NCBI GenBank assembly: GCA_017411235.1
Contig: JAFPMR010000070.1
Span: forward strand, 1-8,378
DNA from: Bacilli bacterium
GTDB lineage: Bacteria; Bacillota_I; Bacilli_A; RF39; UBA660
Reading direction: 5' to 3'
Length of the DNA: 8,378 nucleotides
The notes beneath the pieces were generated by a model. That model did not search any database and had not been told where the DNA came from. It saw only the letters and a list, made by a program, of their open reading frames with translations. The stretch's first letter is position 1, and the number at the start of each line of letters is the position of its first letter. Made by a program: the position numbers and the translations under genes. This document shows, piece by piece, positions 6,612-8,378 of the stretch.

Positions 6612-8378
6612 ATGTGTGGAATAGCAGGTTATATTAACGAAAATGAAAAACCTACTAAGAAAATATTAAAAGGAATGACAGATAGAATTGCTCACCGCGG
6701 ACCAGATGGTGAAGGTTTCTACTTAGACGATAAAATTGCTTTAGGTCATCGTCGTCTAGCCATTCTAGATTTAACAACAGGAGATCAACCAATCTACAAT
6801 GAAAACAAAGACGTTGTTATCATTTACAATGGAGAAGTTTATAACTTCCAAGAATTAAAAGAAGAATTAAAAGACAAATATAAATTCTATACAAAGACTG
6901 ATACTGAAGTAGTCCTTCATGCTTATGAAGAATGGGGACATGATGTCGTAAAAAAATTAAGAGGTATGTTTGCTTTTGCAATATGGAATAAAAAAGAACA
7001 AGAATTATTCTGTGCAGTAGATGGATGGGGTATTAAACCATTCTACTATTATCAAAATGATGGTACATTTATGTTTGCATCAGAAATTAAAGCTTTCTTA
7101 GATCACCCAGATTTCCAAAAAGAATTCAATGAAGAAATACTTTCAGCATATCTATGCTTTAACTCAGTACCTACAGAAGAAACATTCTTCAAAGGTGTTA
7201 AGAGATTAAGACCAGGTCATACTTTAACTTACAAAGATGGAAAAATTAAAGTTGAAAAATTCTTTGAACTAAAATTTGAAGAAAAAGATCAAAAGATTGA
7301 AGATATAGCTGAAGATATTGATAAAGCTATGCAAGATTCAGTTAAACATCATGCTATAGCAGATGTTGAAGTAGGTTCATTCCTATCTTCAGGAATCGAT
7401 TCATCATATATCGTTTCAACATTCAAACCAAATAAAACATTTACTGTAGGTTATGATAATCCTAAATATGATGAAATAAGTTATGCTAAAGATTTGTCAG
7501 ACAAACTTGGAATAGAAAATATCTCTCGTAAAATTGATAAAGACGAATACATCAAAGAATTCTCTAATATCATGTATCATATGGATGAACCATTAGCAGA
7601 TCCATCAATCGTACCTTTATACTATGTAGCAGAAACAGCTTCTAAAAGCGTTAAAGTTGTAATGTCAGGTGAAGGTGCTGATGAATTATTTGGTGGATAT
7701 AATACATATCAAGAAGACATTGATCAACAATGGTATATGAAAATACCTTATTGGATCAGACATATTGGTTATAAAATAGCAAGTATTGTACCAGATGCTA
7801 GAGGATTTAACTTCGTATGGCGTCGTGGTCAAAAACTAGAAGATTACAACATTGGATTAGGAAGAGTAATGCGTGATTCAGAAGCGCAAAAACTAGTTAA
7901 ATGCAAAAACCAAATAAATACAAAAGATATCGTAGCGCCTTACTACGAAACATATAAAAATAATTCAGATACAGTAAAAAGACAAGCTATCGATTACTAC
8001 TTCTGGTTAGTAAGAGATTTCTTACATTCAGTAGATAGATTATGTATGATGTTTGGTCTAGAAGGACGTACACCATTCCTAGATGAAAATGTTTATGAAG
8101 TAGCTAGAAAGATGCCTACATATGCTAAAATAACAAAAGATACAACCAAACCAGCATTAAGACTAGCTGCTAAAAAAGTAATACCTAATGATGCATACAA
8201 AAAGAAAAAATTAGGTTTCCCAGTACCACTAAGGGAATGGGTAAGAGAAGAAAAACTATATAATGAAATCAAAGAAAAATTCAACTCTAAAGTTGCTGAA
8301 AAATACTTTGATACTAAAAAGATCAACAAACTATTAGATGATCATTACAATGGTAAAAAAGATACCTATAAAAAAGTA
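6612..8378 (+). CDS. asnB: Asparagine synthase (glutamine-hydrolysing), AsnB type, 3' end outside window
   Basis: 589 codons are visible and the frame is still open at the window edge; by comparison with relatives of about 615-630 residues, some 25-40 residues are missing. The N-terminal class II glutamine amidotransferase domain starts with the Cys2 nucleophile exposed after Met removal (MCGIAGY) and has RIAHRGPDGEG, GHRRLAILD, YNGEVYN and TDTEV. The C-terminal synthetase domain has the ATP PP-loop SSGIDSS (259-265; usually SGGxDSS), DEPLADPS and SGEGADELFGGY (352-363), then GRTPFLDE and KKKLGFPVPLREW. The enzyme moves glutamine's amide nitrogen to an ATP-activated carboxylate, normally aspartate. 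Overall it resembles Bacillus subtilis AsnB, which amidates peptidoglycan meso-diaminopimelate, so an envelope substrate is possible. ATG 6612 has AAGTGA four bases upstream, a motif that contains the preceding gene's TGA; coupling is likely. DGWGIKP (137-143) replaces the usual DRxGxKP. Confidence 0.95.
   Translation, partial: MCGIAGYINENEKPTKKILKGMTDRIAHRGPDGEGFYLDDKIALGHRRLAILDLTTGDQPIYNENKDVVIIYNGEVYNFQELKEELKDKYKFYTKTDTEVVLHAYEEWGHDVVKKLRGMFAFAIWNKKEQELFCAVDGWGIKPFYYYQNDGTFMFASEIKAFLDHPDFQKEFNEEILSAYLCFNSVPTEETFFKGVKRLRPGHTLTYKDGKIKVEKFFELKFEEKDQKIEDIAEDIDKAMQDSVKHHAIADVEVGSFLSSGIDSSYIVSTFKPNKTFTVGYDNPKYDEISYAKDLSDKLGIENISRKIDKDEYIKEFSNIMYHMDEPLADPSIVPLYYVAETASKSVKVVMSGEGADELFGGYNTYQEDIDQQWYMKIPYWIRHIGYKIASIVPDARGFNFVWRRGQKLEDYNIGLGRVMRDSEAQKLVKCKNQINTKDIVAPYYETYKNNSDTVKRQAIDYYFWLVRDFLHSVDRLCMMFGLEGRTPFLDENVYEVARKMPTYAKITKDTTKPALRLAAKKVIPNDAYKKKKLGFPVPLREWVREEKLYNEIKEKFNSKVAEKYFDTKKINKLLDDHYNGKKDTYKKV

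Noticed and set aside
8093..8329. Minus-strand open frame opposite asnB (also 5155-5373 opposite the ltaS-like gene and 1328-1603 opposite the unknown gene)
   Set aside because: Ser/Phe/Leu-rich translations typical of the antisense of AT-rich genes; no ribosome-binding site or family resemblance seen.
1..8378. CRISPR array, tRNA/rRNA, insertion sequence, riboswitch or phage gene
   Set aside because: No regular repeats, RNA-gene signatures, transposase motifs or terminal repeats were seen, and the leaders are too short for riboswitches.

Overview
This is an AT-rich, densely packed segment with all six genes on the plus strand. They are, in order: the 3' end of a gene for a degenerate GGDEF-domain protein, a YihY/BrkB-family membrane protein, an unrecognised single-pass membrane protein, the RNA-binding protein Tex, an LtaS-like (alkaline phosphatase/sulfatase fold) membrane enzyme, and a 3'-truncated glutamine-dependent asparagine synthase of the AsnB type. 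The composition, the short spacers, the LtaS-type envelope enzyme and the Bacillus-like Tex and AsnB point to a low-GC Gram-positive, probably an uncultured Bacilli/Mollicutes-related gut lineage. That placement is inference. All visible Trp codons are TGG and no gene has an internal TGA, so the standard bacterial code fits and the Mycoplasma code does not.

Layout. 1-1368: the GGDEF gene (5' end outside the window) overlaps yihY by 17 bases; the pair probably closes with a long-loop hairpin terminator at 1343-1381. 1381-2274: an extended -10 promoter drives one gene for a 278-residue membrane-anchored protein of unknown function, ended by a clean hairpin plus T-run. 2298-4509: a second promoter with the same 11-base extended -10 drives tex. 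4496-8378: a third promoter, overlapped by a perfect 15-base palindrome, precedes ltaS-like and asnB, which are 4 bases apart and look translationally coupled. No spacer reaches 300 bases; the longest, between the unknown gene and tex, is 73 bases.

How the genes may fit together. Four products are, or may be, tied to the membrane or envelope: YihY-like, the unknown single-pass protein, the LtaS-like enzyme, and possibly AsnB, whose Bacillus subtilis relative amidates the meso-diaminopimelate of peptidoglycan. Tex is a cytoplasmic RNA/transcription factor. I see no mobile element, CRISPR array, tRNA, rRNA or phage gene, and no evidence of an exotic new system. The points most worth a second look are the degenerate GGDEF domain, the orphan membrane protein, the LtaS-like/AsnB coupling with its motif substitutions, and the repeated compact promoter and terminator design.
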